A stretch of DNA of 8,888 bases from Candidatus Hydrogenedentota bacterium (lineage in GTDB: Bacteria; Hydrogenedentota; Hydrogenedentia; Hydrogenedentales; SLHB01): positions 1-8,888 of the forward strand of contig SKRY01000256.1 in NCBI GenBank assembly GCA_007118235.1. Direction: 5' to 3'. This document shows, in pieces, positions 6,476-8,888 of the stretch. Numbering within the stretch: the first letter of the stretch is position 1; each line of letters opens with the position of its first letter. The position numbers and the translations under genes are program-made. The notes beneath the pieces were generated by a model. That model made no database searches. It had not been told where the DNA came from and saw nothing but the letters and a program-made list of their open reading frames with translations.

Positions 6476-7783
6476 TTATACGGGAGCGCGTCCCACGCTG
6501 AAATACCTGAAGCCGCGATCGGCCATTGTTTTCGGAGTATACAGATTGCGGCCGTCGAATATGACCTTGCGCCGCATCAATTCGCCCATGCGCTCGTAAT
6601 CCGGCCGGTGGAATTCGCGCCATTCGGTGCAGATCACCAACCCGTCGGCCTGTTCCAGGGCATTGTAGGCTTTCGGAGCAAGCGCCACGCGATCGCCATA
6701 GTGCTGCCTGAGCCGTTGCCCAGCCGCGGGGTCAAACACCACCACCTCGGCCCCCGCTTCGAGCAGCGCATCGATGATGCGCAAGGCTGGCGCCCCCCGG
6801 ATGTCGTCCGTGCGGGGTTTGAACGATGCCCCCCACACCGCGATGCGCGCCCCGGCCAACTCCCCATTATAAAACGTCAGAATGCGATTGATGAACCGGG
6901 TCAGATGCTCGCCATTCAACTGAAGCACCGCGTCGAGAAGACGGCACGGCATATCCTTCGCGCGGCCCATATGCGCGCCCGCTTCCACGTCCTTTGGCAG
7001 GCACGATCCGCCCAAACCCAGACCCGGAAACAGATACGCCTGCCCAATGCGGCTGTCGGCGGCGACTCCTTCGCGCACGCGGTTGATGTCGCCCCCGTGC
7101 GCCTCGCACAACCCCGCTAGCTCGTTCATCATGTTGATGCGGACCGCGAGCATGGCGTTGGTGGCGAACTTGGTCATCTCGGCGCTGCGGAGGTCCATCT
7201 CGATGAGCGGCTTGCCCGTGCGCAGGAAGGGGCCATAGAGTTCCTTCATGATCTCCATCACGCGCACATCCTCACAACCCACGATGATGCGATCCGGCCG
7301 GAGGAAATCGTCCACCGCCGCGCCTTCCTTCAAAAATTCCGGGTTGACCACTACGTCGAAGGGTTGGGACGTCAGTTCGCGAACCCGTTCCCGCAACCGT
7401 TCGGTGCTTCCAATGGCGCAGGTGCTCTTGTTGACAAGGATGCGGTATCCCGTCATGCTCCGCGCGACATCCTCGGCGGCGCGAAACACCTCGCTGTCGT
7501 CAATATTGCCGTCCTCTCCAATGGGCGTCCCCACGCAGATGAACACCAACAGTGTGTCCGCCACCGCCGTTTGCAATTCCGTGGAGAATCGAAGCCGTTC
7601 TTCTTCCACATTCCGCGTCACCAGCTCCTCCAAGCCAGGCTCATAAATGGGGAGCTTTCCTTCGTTCAGCATCGCGATAACCGAAGCGTCGCGATCAATA
7701 CACGTCACTTGGTGGCCGTTTTCGGCCAACCCCGTGCCAACAACCAACCCCACATACCCCGTTCCGATAACGGTAATTTTCAT
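6476..7783 (-). CDS. ugd: UDP-glucose 6-dehydrogenase
   Basis: At 435 residues this has normal length for bacterial Ugd, the cytosolic enzyme that oxidises UDP-glucose twice with NAD to UDP-glucuronate, a precursor for acidic surface polysaccharides. The N-terminal Rossmann motif GTGYVG is at 7-12, with acidic Asp30 (CIDRD) for NAD ribose. FICVGTP is at 81-87, and NPEFLKEG (147-154) carries Glu149 and Glu153. EMTKFATNAMLA (202-213) carries Lys205 and Asn209. GGSCLPKD (258-265) carries the catalytic Cys261 and Asp265, and the C-terminal UDP-binding domain contains WGASFKPRTDDIR (317-329). All expected catalytic residues are present, so it should be active. A small variation is STCAIGST (120-127) where STVPVGT is usual. 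The ATG at 7783 begins the Rossmann strand directly; GGGAG lies somewhat far upstream. It is the first gene of a probable operon with the Wzy/TPR gene. UDP-mannose/GDP-mannose dehydrogenase relatives are less likely. Confidence 0.93.
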   Translation of the reverse strand: MKITVIGTGYVGLVVGTGLAENGHQVTCIDRDASVIAMLNEGKLPIYEPGLEELVTRNVEEERLRFSTELQTAVADTLLVFICVGTPIGEDGNIDDSEVFRAAEDVARSMTGYRILVNKSTCAIGSTERLRERVRELTSQPFDVVVNPEFLKEGAAVDDFLRPDRIIVGCEDVRVMEIMKELYGPFLRTGKPLIEMDLRSAEMTKFATNAMLAVRINMMNELAGLCEAHGGDINRVREGVAADSRIGQAYLFPGLGLGGSCLPKDVEAGAHMGRAKDMPCRLLDAVLQLNGEHLTRFINRILTFYNGELAGARIAVWGASFKPRTDDIRGAPALRIIDALLEAGAEVVVFDPAAGQRLRQHYGDRVALAPKAYNALEQADGLVICTEWREFHRPDYERMGELMRRKVIFDGRNLYTPKTMADRGFRYFSVGRAPV

Positions 7784-7840
7784 CTATGCCACACTCCCAA
7801 ACAGAAGCTCCCCAAAAACCATGCAAAGCGGCCGCATGTG

Positions 7841-7855
7841 CCGGCAAGATGCCGG
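7841..7855. repeat. Stem-loop, probable dispersed repeat module
   Basis: CCGGCA (7841-7846) and TGCCGG (7850-7855) form a perfect six-base stem with loop AGA. The surrounding words (ATGTGCCGGCAAGATGCCGG, then CGCTACAGA) resemble a repeat I associate with intergenic DNA of several environmental bacteria, where mis-translation gives peptides such as SAGILPA, seen here on the minus strand. The wider family is from memory, not shown by this window, because only one copy is present. Confidence 0.45.
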
Positions 7856-7869
7856 CGCTACAGACCATT

Positions 7870-7886
7870 CCCCCTTCCGAAGGGGG
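7870..7886. other. Stem-loop CCCCCTT / AAGGGGG
   Basis: A seven-base perfect stem (7870-7876 with 7880-7886) closes a three-base CCG loop. It lies about 90 bases upstream of ugd. It has no T-run and might be part of the same repeat cluster as the hairpin at 7841-7855. Confidence 0.45.
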
Positions 7887-8032
7887 TGGCCCGAAGAACC
7901 GGGGGATGTAAACACGCCCTATCCGGCGGTTAGGGGCCACGCCGCCAGACGCGACATGCTAGCAAGCGCCCCGCCACTTTTCAAAAAGCTGGTCCGGCGG
8001 CGGCGCTCGATGGGCGCAAAAGGCCTGCATCT

Positions 8033-8056
8033 GCTACACTCGCGTCACGTCACGCG
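8033..8056 (+). promoter_or_regulatory. Possible extended -10 promoter and operator-like palindrome for the enolase-type gene
   Basis: GCTACACT at 8033-8040, preceded by T, gives an extended -10-like TGCTACACT. Directly after it CGCGT (8041-8045) and ACGCG (8052-8056) form an inverted repeat around CACGTC, in the place where a repressor would cover the start of transcription. There is no good -35 box. A start near 8047 would leave a leader of about 46 bases to the ATG at 8093. Tentative. Confidence 0.28.
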
Positions 8057-8092
8057 AAAAGACATCCCCTAACCAAACGGAGTTACGCACCG

Positions 8093-8888
8093 ATGACAAT
8101 CGAAGTCAAGGAAACCTCCTTGCACGTTGTGAATATGTGGACCCGCATGCCCTTCAAGTATGGCATCGTCACGTTGACGGCGCTGCCACACCTGTTCGTG
8201 CGGGTGGCCGCGGAAGTGAACGGCCGCCTCGTGGACGGCGTCGCCGCGGACGGGCTCGCCCCGAAATGGTTCACCAAGGACCCGGACAAGGCCGTGGAGG
8301 ACGAGCTGGCGGAGATGATGGGGGTCATCCAGGCGGCTTGCGCTCACGCCCAGCGCGTGGGCGCCGCCGAAAGCATCTTCGATTGGTGGCTGCAACTCTA
8401 CCACGCTCAGAGGGAGTGGGGAAAGCAACGCGGCTGTCCCGCCTTGCTCTGGAACTTTGGCGCGTCGCTCTTGGAACGCGCCGCTCTGGACGCCTTCTGC
8501 CGGGCCTCCGAGATCCCCTTCGCCCAAGCAGTGCGCGACAACGCCCTGGGCATGCGGCTACGTGATGTCCATGGCGAATTCGCGGACTCCGCGCCACGCG
8601 ATTGGCTGCCCGCGCAACCCACGCGGCGCATGGGCGTCCGTCACACCGTGGGATTGGCGGATCCCCTCACCGAGGAGGACATCGCCCCGGACGCCCGCGT
8701 GGAGGATGGCCTGCCTCAATCGTTGGAGGCGTGCATCCGTCAATACGGGCTGCGCTACTTCAAGATAAAGATCCCCGCCGATCCCGACACCGCCATCCAC
8801 CGGCTCCGGGGCGTCGCCGACGTCCTCCAACGCGAGTGCGGCGCGTTCGCCTTCACGCTGGACGGCAACGAGTTCTTCAGCGGCATCG
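8093..8888 (+). CDS. Enolase-superfamily protein, MLE/mandelate racemase-like (partial: C-terminus beyond the window)
   Basis: ATG at 8093 opens a frame that stays open to the window edge, giving 265 residues. The N-terminal capping domain starts with RMPFKYGIVTLTALPHLFVRV (18-38), matching the family's early strands, and ASLLERAALDAF (124-135) matches the helix usually written as siEmALwDl. The barrel follows: RYFKIKIPAD (221-230) carries the KxK motif with Lys224 and Lys226, the second normally being a catalytic base, and FTLDGNEFF (254-262) carries Asp257 as the first magnesium ligand. Members abstract a proton next to a carboxylate; they include sugar-acid dehydratases, cycloisomerases, epimerases and racemases. 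The remaining metal ligands and the second acid/base lie outside the window, so the reaction cannot be assigned. KxK is about 55 residues later than usual (near 165), so the N-terminal part is enlarged. GGAG lies ten bases before the ATG. The gene is transcribed away from ugd and has no seen link to it. Confidence 0.75.
   Translation, partial: MTIEVKETSLHVVNMWTRMPFKYGIVTLTALPHLFVRVAAEVNGRLVDGVAADGLAPKWFTKDPDKAVEDELAEMMGVIQAACAHAQRVGAAESIFDWWLQLYHAQREWGKQRGCPALLWNFGASLLERAALDAFCRASEIPFAQAVRDNALGMRLRDVHGEFADSAPRDWLPAQPTRRMGVRHTVGLADPLTEEDIAPDARVEDGLPQSLEACIRQYGLRYFKIKIPADPDTAIHRLRGVADVLQRECGAFAFTLDGNEFFSGI

Larger units (their letters stand above)
7784..8092. other. Divergent intergenic region with several inverted repeats
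   Basis: This 309-base stretch separates ugd (leftward) from the enolase-type gene (rightward) and must hold both promoters. I see no convincing coding sequence or RNA gene. It contains hairpins at 7841-7855 and 7870-7886 (listed separately), a weaker pair GGCGG/CCGCC at 7925-7929 and 7942-7946, and a promoter-like sequence near 8035. No good sigma-70 pair for ugd was found. Confidence 0.6.

Noticed and set aside
4966..6501. 511-residue plus-strand open frame opposite the Wzy/TPR gene
   Set aside because: Rich in Arg, His, Gln and Pro with no domain or hydrophobic pattern; it is the antisense of a GC-rich gene with clear family motifs on the other strand.
8069..8527. 152-residue minus-strand frame opposite the enolase-type gene, and plus-strand frames at 8137 and 8457
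   Set aside because: Shadow frames; the frame from 8093 carries the KxK and DGNE motifs and stays open to the window edge.

Overview
This window looks like ordinary chromosomal DNA of a GC-rich, Gram-negative-type bacterium. It holds five protein genes plus the start of a sixth. Three things suggest a carbohydrate-oriented environmental lineage: an exported beta-helix protein of the carbohydrate-active type, an unusual enolase-superfamily enzyme, and GC-rich palindromic intergenic repeats. Planctomycete/PVC-like groups or Candidatus Hydrogenedentes would fit. That placement is an impression from gene style, not something the sequence proves. There are no rRNA or tRNA genes, no CRISPR array, no insertion sequence and no phage gene.

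Layout. All genes from position 1 to 7783 lie on the minus strand. From right to left they are: ugd (UDP-glucose 6-dehydrogenase, 7783-6476); a 992-residue O-antigen polymerase/ligase-type membrane protein with a long TPR tail (6435-3457); a roughly 365-base intergenic region full of inverted repeats; leuB (3-isopropylmalate dehydrogenase family, 3091-1991); an EamA/DMT 10-TM transporter (1965-1039); and a secreted right-handed beta-helix protein (938 to beyond position 1). A 309-base divergent intergenic region separates ugd from a plus-strand enolase-superfamily gene that starts at 8093 and runs off the right end.

How the genes work together. ugd and the Wzy/WaaL-like gene are 40 bases apart and probably form one transcription unit for surface polysaccharide: Ugd supplies UDP-glucuronate, and the membrane protein would polymerise or transfer lipid-linked glycan outside the inner membrane. 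leuB and the transporter are 25 bases apart and are probably co-transcribed, but no other leucine gene is present, so the physiological link is open. The beta-helix and enolase-type genes at the two ends both point to sugar or sugar-acid metabolism, but neither is functionally tied to the middle genes.

Nothing here amounts to a clearly new system. The parts most worth a second look are the 113-base composite palindrome at 3271-3383 with its extra hairpins, a near-perfect 27-base tandem duplication inside the polymerase gene, an eight-A run immediately after that gene's start codon, the His-Lys signature in the LeuB-like enzyme, and the enlarged N-terminal part of the enolase-superfamily protein.
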